Assembly (NCBI GenBank): GCA_047617305.1
Contig: JBLGCL010000155.1
Coordinates: 1 to 6,912 of the forward strand
Source of the DNA: DATFIX01 sp047617305
GTDB lineage: Archaea > Halobacteriota > Halobacteria > Halobacteriales > Natrialbaceae
Direction of reading: 5' to 3'
Length of the DNA stretch: 6,912 nucleotides
The position numbers and the translations under genes were made by a program. Position 1 is the first letter of the stretch. Each line of letters opens with the position of its first letter. Positions 1 through 5,457 of the stretch are shown piece by piece. The notes below the pieces were generated by a model, which was not told the DNA's origin, made no database searches, and saw only the letters and a program-made list of their open reading frames with translations.

Positions 1-401
1 GACTTCGCGTCGGCGTCGTGGACCACCACGTACTCCGAGTCGGCCGCCGCCAGTCCGAGCGCGAGCCAGACGTCCCGCCCCTTGCCGAACTCGCCACCGA
101 GGCCGTGCTCGTCCAGCAACGAGTCGACCGCCGGCGCGTTGCACCAGCACAGCTCCAGGGGCAGGTCGAACGACTCCAGCCACTCGAGGAACGGGGCGAT
201 CCTGTCGGGCGACGCTCGAAGTGGGACGAGCATCCGGTCCGGGTCGACGGCCTCGAGCGTGGTCAGCACCCGTTCCGTCGCCAGGCTGGCGTACTCCCGC
301 TCCGTCATCGGCACGACCACCGTCGCACGGTCGACCGGTGCCTCCGGGATCGGGTCCACGAGGTCGTGGAGGGTCGCGACGCGTTCCTGGACGTATTCCA
401 T
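1..401 (-). CDS. GT-A fold glycosyltransferase, GpgS/MpgS-like (partial, C-terminus outside window)
   Basis: The first 133 codons of a minus-strand gene are visible from an ATG at 401; the rest lies beyond position 1. The reading is open to the edge and begins MEYVQERVATLHDL. A hydrophobic strand at residues 27-31 (TVVVP) fits the first beta strand of a GT-A nucleotide-sugar-binding fold. Residues 106-112 (GKGRDVW) followed by VVVHDAD (125-131) match the arrangement in GT81 glucosyl-3-phosphoglycerate synthases, where a GKG-x-x-x-W segment precedes the metal-binding DxD; here D129 and D131 are the candidate metal ligands. Such enzymes make compatible-solute precursors (glucosyl- or mannosyl-glycerate) in the cytoplasm. 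That substrate is inferred from family resemblance only; other GT2-like transferases remain possible. No Shine-Dalgarno sequence is seen, and a 51-bp gap separates it from the transporter gene upstream, so it may be leaderless or read through. Confidence 0.72.
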   Translation of the reverse strand, partial: MEYVQERVATLHDLVDPIPEAPVDRATVVVPMTEREYASLATERVLTTLEAVDPDRMLVPLRASPDRIAPFLEWLESFDLPLELCWCNAPAVDSLLDEHGLGGEFGKGRDVWLALGLAAADSEYVVVHDADAK

Positions 402-427
402 CGTGATATGGGTCGCCCTACAAGCGC

Positions 428-432
428 AAAAA
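428..432 (-). terminator. T-tract after the MFS gene (possible terminator or promoter element)
   Basis: On the minus strand a run of five T follows the MFS stop codon (453-455) by about 20 bases, in an otherwise GC-rich 51-bp gap. Archaeal termination can use short T-tracts without a hairpin. The same tract lies 27-31 bases upstream of the glycosyltransferase ATG, the distance expected for a leaderless TATA element, so its role is ambiguous. Confidence 0.3.
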
Positions 433-452
433 CCCTGACCCAAACGACAGTG

Positions 453-1655
453 TTAGGTCGACCCGCCAGCCGGGAGCCGGTCGAGCCGATCGAGGACGAG
501 GAGACCGCCGAGGATGCCGAGGAGGCCGACCGCGGCGCCCCGGAAGAGCAGGTCGAACCCGAACCCCGCGCTCCGGAGCGTCCCCAGCGTGACGCTGCCG
601 GTCGCCCCCACGAGCATCATCGTCGCGCTGTAGATCGCGTACGCGCTGGCCCGGTTCTCGTCCGGGAGCGAGCCCAGCATGTAGGTGTCCATCGCCGGGA
701 AGAGGCTGTGGATGACGAACCCGATCACGAGGCTCATGACCGCGACCTGGAACACGCCCGACGCGACCGTCAGGGCGAGGAGCGAGACGACGAACCCGGC
801 CAGGATCGAGAGCATCAGCGGCACGCGGGGCACCCGGTCGGCCAGGCGGCCCGTGAACCAGAACGCGGGGACGCCGGCCGCGAACACCGCCGTCAACAGC
901 GTGTTGGCGATCGACTCGGACACCAGCTTCGTCTCGACGAGGTAGGTCACGTAGAAGTTGAACACGCCGTTCCAGACGAACCCCGTCGCTCCGATGATGG
1001 CTACCCCGCTGAGGATGATCGGCCACTGGCGGCGCAGGGCGACCAGGAGGTCCCGATCCGCGGCGCCCGCCGACGGCATCGTCGCCCGACGGGCTACGAC
1101 GTACAGTGCCGCCGTCGCGACCGCCGCGCCGAGGCTGATCAGCCAGAACACCCACCGCCACCCTGCGACGGCGAGGACCACCGTAACGAACAACGGAGCG
1201 ACGACCGCGGCCAACTGGCTCGCGGTCCCGTGGATCCCGATGACCCGCCCGATCCGGTCGGGATACAGCTCGCTGATCAGCGGGTTGGCCGCGATGAAGT
1301 AGACGCCGCTGGCGAGCCCCATCAGCAGCGCACCGAGGTAGAGCATCGGCACCGAAACTGACGCAGCCGTGAAAGCTGCCGCCGCGGTCAACAGACCGCC
1401 GGTCCCCAGAATGACCCGATGGCGGGGGACCTTCGTCAGGAGGTACCCCGTCGGCAGCCGGGGAAGGGCACTCCCCAGCCACGCGAGGGTGGCGAGCAAT
1501 CCCGCCGCACCGGCGGTCAACCCGAACGTGTCCCGGAACGGTTCGAGCAGTGGCGCGAACACGATCCGGGCCATGTTGACCAGAAACACCATCGAACAGA
1601 GCGAGGAGAACAGCCGACGACGGCGAACTTCGGAGATCCTGACCGAGTCGGTCAC
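453..1655 (-). CDS. MFS family transporter, 12 TM helices
   Basis: This encodes a Major Facilitator Superfamily permease of 400 residues. About twelve hydrophobic segments lie either side of a hydrophilic central loop (about residues 190-212), the usual 6+6 plan. The MFS loop motif between TM2 and TM3 is represented by TGYLLTKVPRHR (69-80), and its repeat between TM8 and TM9 is clearer as GRLADRVPRVP (269-279). A cluster of arginines (about 11-14) precedes TM1, fitting an inside N-terminus. I chose the GTG at 1655 because it gives a natural start just before this arginine cluster; the frame extends only to a TTG at 1685, adding ten residues. It ends in TAA at 453-455. Substrate cannot be read from sequence. 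It is divergent from the zinc ribbon gene and upstream of the glycosyltransferase on the same strand; a shared unit is possible but unproven. Confidence 0.88.
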   Translation of the reverse strand: MTDSVRISEVRRRRLFSSLCSMVFLVNMARIVFAPLLEPFRDTFGLTAGAAGLLATLAWLGSALPRLPTGYLLTKVPRHRVILGTGGLLTAAAAFTAASVSVPMLYLGALLMGLASGVYFIAANPLISELYPDRIGRVIGIHGTASQLAAVVAPLFVTVVLAVAGWRWVFWLISLGAAVATAALYVVARRATMPSAGAADRDLLVALRRQWPIILSGVAIIGATGFVWNGVFNFYVTYLVETKLVSESIANTLLTAVFAAGVPAFWFTGRLADRVPRVPLMLSILAGFVVSLLALTVASGVFQVAVMSLVIGFVIHSLFPAMDTYMLGSLPDENRASAYAIYSATMMLVGATGSVTLGTLRSAGFGFDLLFRGAAVGLLGILGGLLVLDRLDRLPAGGST

Positions 1656-1700
1656 GCTCCGGAGATACGGAAAGGGTCCGTTCAAACCTTTCGAATCGAA

Positions 1701-1706
1701 GGTAAA
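1701..1706 (-). promoter_or_regulatory. Possible TATA element for the MFS gene
   Basis: On the minus strand TTTACC occurs in the AT-rich patch of the divergent gap. A transcript starting about 25 bases downstream would have a leader of roughly 20 bases before the GTG at 1655. That leader contains a CGGAG directly before the start, too close to act as a normal Shine-Dalgarno site. The match is weak. Confidence 0.25.
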
Positions 1707-1717
1707 TCGGGGCGGGG

Positions 1718-1723
1718 TTTTTT
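1718..1723 (+). promoter_or_regulatory. T-rich TATA-like box for the zinc ribbon gene
   Basis: Six consecutive T follow a purine-rich GGGGCGGGG. The centre of the tract is about 27 bases before the ATG at 1748, the spacing expected for a leaderless haloarchaeal transcript. No Shine-Dalgarno motif lies before that ATG. The box is not a consensus TTTAWA, so confidence is moderate to low. Confidence 0.38.
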
Positions 1724-1747
1724 GTCGTCGCCGTCGTACGAGCGTCC

Positions 1748-1918
1748 ATGAAAACAGTCCGGAAAGGGCTCCGGGAGGGCGACCTCGAACGGGACACCTA
1801 CGAGCGGCTCCGGTGTGCCGAGTGCGAGACCGTACTGGACACCAAAAACGATCCGGACGAAATCGGCACGATCCGCACCTGTCCGGATTGTGGGGGCCAG
1901 TGGCAGGAACTGGGCTGA
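1748..1918 (+). CDS. Small zinc ribbon protein (CPxCG-related), 56 aa
   Basis: A 57-codon reading frame runs from ATG at 1748 to TGA at 1916-1918. It holds two cysteine pairs, CAEC (C23, C26) and CPDC (C45, C48), separated by 18 residues, the layout of a single four-cysteine zinc ribbon knuckle. The second pair is followed by GGQW, common in haloarchaeal CPxCG-type mini zinc finger proteins. The N-terminal 20 residues are charged (KTVRKGLREGDLERD). There is no signal peptide or membrane segment, so it should be cytoplasmic. These proteins are abundant in Halobacteria; some affect growth or biofilm phenotypes, but the molecular role of this one is unknown, with RNA, DNA or protein binding all possible. 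It is transcribed away from the MFS gene and converges with the DHH gene, with a strong hairpin between. The regular cysteine spacing and the promoter-like T-tract support it as real despite its size. Confidence 0.85.
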   Translation: MKTVRKGLREGDLERDTYERLRCAECETVLDTKNDPDEIGTIRTCPDCGGQWQELG

Positions 1919-1951
1919 TCCTTCTCCACCGACTTTCGAAGCCCGGGTACC

Positions 1952-1980
1952 CGACCGTCGGGAACCGTCTCCGACGGTCG
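1952..1980. terminator. Hairpin with 10-bp stem between convergent genes (bidirectional terminator candidate)
   Basis: CGACCGTCGG at 1952-1961 and CCGACGGTCG at 1971-1980 are perfect reverse complements around a 9-base loop. The hairpin lies between the TGA of the zinc ribbon gene (1918) and the TAG of the DHH gene (1986-1988), so it would form at the 3' end of both transcripts. No long T-tract follows it on either strand, so it may stabilise or process 3' ends rather than terminate by itself. Confidence 0.55.
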
Positions 1981-1985
1981 ATCTC

Positions 1986-3167
1986 CTACCGTTCGCCGGC
2001 CATCGCAGCGAAGAGCCGCTCGGTCAACTCTTCCCGCGTGAGGCCCTCGGAGGGACCGATCCCCTGCATGTGATCGATCGAGATCTGTCCGCCGCCCATC
2101 CGGGCGTGACCGCCGCCGTCGGCCATCGGGACGTCCTCGACGACGCTCCCGATCGTGTCGCCCATGTGGACGCGGTCGTCCCGCGAGCGTCCGGAGAGGT
2201 GCAACGTGCCCTCGTTCTCGCCGGCCACGACGACGGCGGTCACGCCCTCAAGCTGCATCAGCTCGTCTGCCGCCTGCGGGATCGCGTCGACGTTGCCGAC
2301 CTCCCCGAGGTCACAGACCGAAAACGAGCCACGGATTTCCTTCTCCCGGATCGCCCGGGCCTTGAGCAGGAGCACCTCCTCGGACACCTGCGGGTTGGCG
2401 ATGCGGTCGAGAAGGTCCTCTTCGATGCCGGGGTACAGATACGCGGCCGCCTCGAAGTCGTCGCTTGAACAGCCACGGGTGAGGTTGCCGGTGTCGGTCT
2501 GGATCCCGTGGACCAGGCCCGTCGCAACCTCCGAGGGGATCGCGTCGTCGGTCGATCCCTCGTCGCTTCCGTTCGGCGACTCGACGTCCATCCCGATTTC
2601 TTCGGCGTATTCGGCGACGATGGACGCACAGGCGCCGTACTCGGGGCGGACGTCGGTGAACGCCGATCCGGTTCCCGATCCGGGGTGGTGATCGATCACT
2701 GCGTACGGGTCGATGCCATTGGCGCCGGCGAAACCCCGCGGCTCGTTGTGGTCGACGAGGACCACCTGCTCGGCCGCCAGGTCCGCCCGGGACTCGACAC
2801 GCTCCAGATCGGGGTCGAGCACCGTCCGGAACGCCCGGTTCTCCTGGTGGCGGATCTGGCCCGGGTACTGGAGCGTCGCCTCGGTGTCGACGGTCCCCGC
2901 GAGGTGTTCCACAGCCATCGCGCCCGCCATCGCGTCGGGATCCGGGTTGGGATGCATCAGGACGGCGACCTCGTCGGCGCGTTCGAGCGCCCGACGAAAC
3001 CGCGCGCCCTTCGGACGTCGCAAGTACCGATACAGCAACCCAAGAAGAACGACGACAACGACGGCACCGAGGACGCCGGCACCGAGGACGAGGGGGTCGA
3101 CGCCGTCGAACACGTCGGTCACCCGCCCGACGGCCGCGCCTACGGTAGGCACCACGACCCCTTCCAT
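1986..3167 (-). CDS. Membrane-anchored DHH-DHHA1 family phosphoesterase
   Basis: This 393-residue protein starts at ATG 3167. Residues about 26-46 (rich in V, L, G and A, then YRYLRRPK) form one transmembrane helix with positive residues on its C-terminal side, placing the enzyme on the cytoplasmic face. The DHH domain follows: NPDPDAM (74-80), VDHNEP (138-143), DHH (159-161) and GIQTDTGN (221-228, D225), which together supply the usual metal-binding aspartates and histidines. The C-terminal DHHA1 domain carries GGGH at 351-354 and a glycine-rich MGGGQIS after it. The family includes RecJ-like nucleases, nanoRNases/pAp phosphatases (NrnA) and cyclic di-AMP phosphodiesterases; sequence alone does not choose among them. 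An acidic, serine-rich insert (about 195-209) sits inside the DHH domain. It is the last gene of the run beginning with pyrophosphatase, 68 bp after the SDR gene, with its own possible TATA box. Confidence 0.9.
   Translation of the reverse strand: MEGVVVPTVGAAVGRVTDVFDGVDPLVLGAGVLGAVVVVVLLGLLYRYLRRPKGARFRRALERADEVAVLMHPNPDPDAMAGAMAVEHLAGTVDTEATLQYPGQIRHQENRAFRTVLDPDLERVESRADLAAEQVVLVDHNEPRGFAGANGIDPYAVIDHHPGSGTGSAFTDVRPEYGACASIVAEYAEEIGMDVESPNGSDEGSTDDAIPSEVATGLVHGIQTDTGNLTRGCSSDDFEAAAYLYPGIEEDLLDRIANPQVSEEVLLLKARAIREKEIRGSFSVCDLGEVGNVDAIPQAADELMQLEGVTAVVVAGENEGTLHLSGRSRDDRVHMGDTIGSVVEDVPMADGGGHARMGGGQISIDHMQGIGPSEGLTREELTERLFAAMAGER
3062..3090. repeat. 14-bp tandem duplication inside the DHH gene TM helix
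   Basis: CGGCACCGAGGACG occurs at 3062-3075 and again at 3077-3090, a 15-base period. On the coding strand it produces a five-residue repeat (VLGAG, VLGAV) in the transmembrane helix of the DHH protein, so it keeps frame and simply lengthens a hydrophobic segment. Confidence 0.6.
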
Positions 3168-3196
3168 GCTATACGGGCACTCGGTCGACGCCCATG

Positions 3197-3202
3197 AATA
3201 TT
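3197..3202 (-). promoter_or_regulatory. Possible TATA box (AATATT) for the DHH gene
   Basis: The only AT-rich patch in the 68-bp gap between the SDR stop and the DHH ATG is CAATATTC on the minus strand. Its centre is about 32 bases upstream of the ATG at 3167, which predicts a leader of only a few bases. This would let the phosphoesterase be transcribed separately from the upstream genes. Confidence 0.4.
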
Positions 3203-3235
3203 GTCATCGTCGATCCGAATCGCAGTCCTCGGACC

Positions 3236-4126
3236 TCACGACGAACGGCCGGCGTCGGTCGCCTCGCTGTACCCGTCCCGGAAAGTCGGATAGGCGGGGT
3301 CGTAACCCAGCGCCCGGAGCCGTTCGTTCGAAACTCGCTTGTTCGCCTCCACCCGCCGCCGTGCGGCCGGCGGGAGGTCGGCCGCCGCCAGGTATTCGTC
3401 GACGGTCACTCGCGACGGCGGGTCGACGTCACGGGCCTCGGCGAGCCACTCCGCGAGGTCCCACTTCGGGGCCGGTTCGTCGTCGACGACGTTGACGACC
3501 TCACCGCGCGCCCGTTCGTTTTCGAGGAGGAACTCGATCGCTCCGGCGGCGTCGTCGCGGTGGATCAGGTTCACGTACCCCTCCGCGACCGGCCCCTCGA
3601 GATACCGGTCGAACCCCCACCTGCCGGGACCGTACAGCCCGGCGAACCGCACGACAGTGCCGTCGATCCCGACCACGGGTGCCCGGTCCAGCGCGATCCG
3701 CTCCGCCTCGGCGAAGACGGATAGTTTCTCTGTCGAGGGCTCGACCGGCGTCGACTCGTCGACCCAGGCGCCGTCGTGATCGCCGTACACCCCGGTGGTC
3801 GAGGTGTACACGAGGCGGTCGGGTGGCGAGTCCCGGTCGGCAAACGCGTCGACGACCGTCTCCAGCCCCCCGACGTGGACCCTGCGGGTGGTTTCCACGT
3901 CGCGAACGTTCGGGCTGACGGCGAAGACCAGCCAGTCCGCGTCCGGAACGTCCGCGAGCGATTCCGCCTCGGTGACGTCGCCGCGAACCGCCCGAAATCC
4001 CGCGTCCTCGATCGCCGAGAGCCCCTCGTCGGACCGACGGACTCCGACGACGTCGTGACCGGCGTCCGCTAGCGACGATCCGAGGGCGAGGCCCACGTAG
4101 CCACAGCCGAAGATGGCGACTTTCAT
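3236..4126 (-). CDS. Atypical extended SDR / NAD-dependent epimerase-like protein (YeeZ type)
   Basis: The 296-residue protein starts at ATG 4126. Its N-terminus MKVAIFGCGYVGLALG (GxGxxG at 7-12) is a Rossmann dinucleotide-binding loop. Other family marks are GDV (49-51), the strand ending FAVSP (68-72), YTSTTGVYG (107-115), RFAGLYGPGR (160-169) and NLIHRDDAA (186-194). The C-terminal ANKRVSNERLRALGY (261-275) is typical of YeeZ-like atypical SDRs. The position where classical epimerases have YxxxK reads PSTEKLSVFAEAE (130-142), so the catalytic Tyr-Lys pair is missing; a binding, sensing or non-classical redox role is as likely as sugar epimerisation. No membrane segment is seen. It lies 31 bp after the DUF5791 stop codon and ahead of the DHH gene. 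A GGGAGG on the minus strand (4145-4140) is 13 bases from the ATG, rather far for a ribosome binding site. Confidence 0.87.
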   Translation of the reverse strand: MKVAIFGCGYVGLALGSSLADAGHDVVGVRRSDEGLSAIEDAGFRAVRGDVTEAESLADVPDADWLVFAVSPNVRDVETTRRVHVGGLETVVDAFADRDSPPDRLVYTSTTGVYGDHDGAWVDESTPVEPSTEKLSVFAEAERIALDRAPVVGIDGTVVRFAGLYGPGRWGFDRYLEGPVAEGYVNLIHRDDAAGAIEFLLENERARGEVVNVVDDEPAPKWDLAEWLAEARDVDPPSRVTVDEYLAAADLPPAARRRVEANKRVSNERLRALGYDPAYPTFRDGYSEATDAGRSS

Positions 4127-4157
4127 ACCCGGGGTACGGCCTCCCGACGGATGGCCT

Positions 4158-4586
4158 TCACGGCTGCTCGGACGCGATGGCGGCCTGGAACCGGACGAAC
4201 TCCTCGAAGGTCATCGGTTCGCGCCGTTCGAGTTTGCGCTGGATCCGCTTCGGGCCGAGATCCAGGTCGAGTTCGCGATCCAGCGCGTCCACGTCCAGAA
4301 TGGCGTTGCTCATCCCCAGCAGGAGATGGTCACAGGCCAGGTCCACGATCGCGTCGGCGTCCGGCGCCTCCGGCGCCAGCGACTGGATCGCCGCGGCCTC
4401 GGAGAGCGTGAGATCCGGGGAGGAACCCGCCACCAATCCCTCCAGCGTCTCCCTGGCGATCCCCGTCTCCTCGACCGCCCGGTCGACACCGACGTGCTCG
4501 ATCGCGGCAACGAGGTTGGCCTCGTACTCGCCCCGGAGGTCCCTGAGGGTCGTGTCGCTACGGTCGGTTCGATGCTCGTAGAACAT
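4158..4586 (-). CDS. DUF5791 family haloarchaeal protein
   Basis: The 142-residue acidic protein begins MFYEHRTD at ATG 4586 and ends in TGA at 4158-4160. I recognise it as the Halobacteria-specific DUF5791 family from the conserved order: the N-terminal YEANLVAAIEHVGVD stretch (21-35), ETGIARETLEGLVAG (40-54), LTLSEAAAIQSL (59-70), DADAIVDLACDHLLLGMSNAILDVD (76-100) and MTFEEFVRFQAAI (125-137). The region about 35-70 reads like a small helix-turn-helix or other all-alpha unit, but no DNA-binding function is established. There are no membrane helices, and the single cysteine (C85) is not in a motif. It lies 25 bp after the pyrophosphatase stop codon and 31 bp before the SDR start, so co-transcription is likely. 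Upstream in-frame extension to 4787 would run through the pyrophosphatase gene and is not credible. Confidence 0.82.
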   Translation of the reverse strand: MFYEHRTDRSDTTLRDLRGEYEANLVAAIEHVGVDRAVEETGIARETLEGLVAGSSPDLTLSEAAAIQSLAPEAPDADAIVDLACDHLLLGMSNAILDVDALDRELDLDLGPKRIQRKLERREPMTFEEFVRFQAAIASEQP

Positions 4587-4611
4587 GTGGGTGCGTTCGA
4601 GGAACCGGCGG

Positions 4612-5145
4612 TTAGCCGAAGTGCTCCTCGTAGAGGTCCATCGAGTGCTCGATGGCGTCCTTCGCCGCGGCCTTGTCCTCCCAGCCCAGCGTTTCGGTCT
4701 CCTTGCCCTCCTCGAGGTTCTTGTAGGTCTCGAAGAACTCGCTGATCTCGTCGCGGAGGTGCTGGGGAACGTCCTCGAGGTCCGCAATGTGATCGTAGCG
4801 CGGATCCTCGACCGGGACGGCGATGACCTTGTCGTCCTGCTCGCCGTCGTCGTCCATCCGCATCAGCGCGACCGGCCGCGCCTCGATGACGCACCCGGGG
4901 AACGTCTGATCCTCGACGAGCACCAGCACGTCGAACGGGTCCTCGTCGTCGTAGTACGACTGCGGGATGAACCCGTAGTCCGACGGGTAGTGGACGTTGC
5001 TGTGGAGCACCCGGTCGAGCACGACCCCGGGGACGTCCTTGTCGTACTCGTACTTGTTGCGTTCGCCTTTCAGGCACTCGATGACCGCGTAAATCTCCTC
5101 GGGCGGGTTCGGTCCCGTCTCGAGGTCTTCCCAGAGGTTCACCAT
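4612..5145 (-). CDS. ppa: Inorganic pyrophosphatase, family I (soluble)
   Basis: This 177-residue enzyme hydrolyses pyrophosphate to two phosphates with Mg2+ in the cytoplasm, pulling forward tRNA charging and nucleic acid and nucleotide synthesis. Length and motifs match E. coli PPase closely. The signature DEDPFDV supplies D67, D69 and D72 (E. coli D65, D67, D70). The other active-site residues are also in place: K31 and E33 in NKYEYDK, R45, Y57 in DYGFIP, D99, D104 and K106 in the DDDGEQDDK stretch, and Y141-K142 in ETYKNLE. Surface acidity is high, as expected for a halophile. The start at ATG 5145 gives the normal family N-terminus (MVNLWEDLETGPNPPEEIYAVIE), the haloarchaeal form. It is the first gene of a minus-strand run with DUF5791, SDR and DHH genes, and faces the PadR gene across a 328-bp divergent region. 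Confidence 0.97.
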   Translation of the reverse strand: MVNLWEDLETGPNPPEEIYAVIECLKGERNKYEYDKDVPGVVLDRVLHSNVHYPSDYGFIPQSYYDDEDPFDVLVLVEDQTFPGCVIEARPVALMRMDDDGEQDDKVIAVPVEDPRYDHIADLEDVPQHLRDEISEFFETYKNLEEGKETETLGWEDKAAAKDAIEHSMDLYEEHFG

Positions 5146-5170
5146 GTGGTTCGTCGCTGGGATTGGTGCG

Positions 5171-5185
5171 GGGTTAGACCTTTCG
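5171..5185 (-). promoter_or_regulatory. Possible BRE/TATA for the ppa run
   Basis: On the minus strand CGAAA (5185-5181) is followed directly by GGTCTAACCC (5180-5171). The centre of TCTAAC is about 30 bases upstream of the ppa ATG at 5145. A CGAAA just before a TATA-like element resembles an archaeal BRE-TATA pair, predicting a leader of a few bases. The TATA match is weak. Confidence 0.35.
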
Positions 5186-5191
5186 CATTCT

Positions 5192-5226
5192 CCCGGGCGA
5201 CCGGACGCGCCGACCGGAGGCCCGGG
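5192..5226. repeat. Inverted repeat CCCGGGC / GCCCGGG
   Basis: CCCGGGC at 5192-5198 is the exact reverse complement of GCCCGGG at 5220-5226, with a 21-base loop between. Each arm also contains the palindrome CCCGGG. It lies just upstream of the possible ppa promoter, so it may be a protein site or simply GC-rich chance. Confidence 0.35.
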
Positions 5227-5260
5227 GATTCCTGCCCCCGAACGCCGCGGAGTCCACGGG

Positions 5261-5294
5261 TTTCGTTCGATCGTCAGTGGAGACCGAAACGAAA
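5261..5294. repeat. Inverted repeat TTTCGTT-N20-AACGAAA
   Basis: TTTCGTT at 5261-5267 and AACGAAA at 5288-5294 are exact reverse complements. The 34-bp span is at the boundary where the intergenic region turns AT-rich. The right arm reads ACCGAAACGAAATAG, which also looks like a BRE element. Confidence 0.4.
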
Positions 5295-5304
5295 TAGTCT
5301 ACAA

Positions 5305-5324
5305 TTAGCCATGATGGTGACTAA
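5305..5324. repeat. Imperfect dyad TTAGCCA-N6-TGACTAA
   Basis: The two 7-base arms are reverse complements with one mismatch, across a 6-base spacer, giving a 20-bp site of the size bound by a dimeric winged-helix or helix-turn-helix protein. Confidence 0.35.
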
Positions 5325-5370
5325 CCCCGGCACTTGTCGCTCGATTGTTGCTAAAAAACCGTCCGATTCA

Positions 5371-5383
5371 CCGAAAGTTTCGG
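5371..5383. repeat. Perfect palindrome CCGAAA-G-TTTCGG
   Basis: Six-base arms flank one central base. The site lies about 70 bases upstream of the PadR TATA box. It is too tight for a stable RNA hairpin and is more likely a protein binding site, if functional. Confidence 0.4.
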
Positions 5384-5444
5384 CGCACGTCCAGTGTGAG
5401 GGTGTGGATTACTCGATGATAAACCGGAGAGTAGTTGGGAACTG

Positions 5445-5451
5445 TTATATA
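5445..5451 (+). promoter_or_regulatory. TATA box (TTATATA) of the PadR gene
   Basis: This is the clearest archaeal TATA box in the window, in the sequence ACTGTTATATAGCG. Its centre at 5448 is 26 bases before the ATG at 5474, so transcription should begin at or next to that ATG. This supports a leaderless mRNA and decides the start codon. Confidence 0.75.
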
Positions 5452-5457
5452 GCGTCG

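Noticed and set aside
18..1361. 447-codon plus-strand open frame
   Set aside because: Antisense shadow of the glycosyltransferase and MFS genes. The product is a low-complexity Arg/Glu/Asp/Pro mixture with no domain, typical of antisense frames in GC-rich DNA.
418..1797. 459-codon minus-strand open frame overlapping the MFS gene
   Set aside because: Same strand but wrong frame; Arg, Gly and Pro rich with no hydrophobic segments, whereas the alternative frame gives a clean 12-helix transporter.
1944..1953. 10-bp palindrome CGGGTACCCG next to the hairpin
   Set aside because: Short and GC-rich, common by chance at this composition, and it overlaps the better 10-bp-stem hairpin.
1369..2073. Plus-strand frame covering the zinc ribbon region
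   Set aside because: It runs through the MFS promoter and the terminator hairpin and lacks any motif; the zinc ribbon uses another frame.
2508..3495. Two long plus-strand frames opposite the DHH gene
   Set aside because: Antisense to well supported DHH and SDR motifs; Arg-rich, without family resemblance.
3194..3724. Plus-strand frame starting MNIVIVDPNRSP
   Set aside because: The first residues look like a Rossmann strand, but the rest is antisense to the SDR gene and has no glycine loop or other motif.
4158..4787. Longer form of the DUF5791 gene
   Set aside because: The extra N-terminus is the pyrophosphatase sequence read in the wrong frame; the ATG at 4586 matches the family start.
4310..5077. 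255-codon minus-strand frame over pyrophosphatase
   Set aside because: Off-frame shadow; Arg/Gly/Pro rich and conflicts with the clear PPase active-site motifs.
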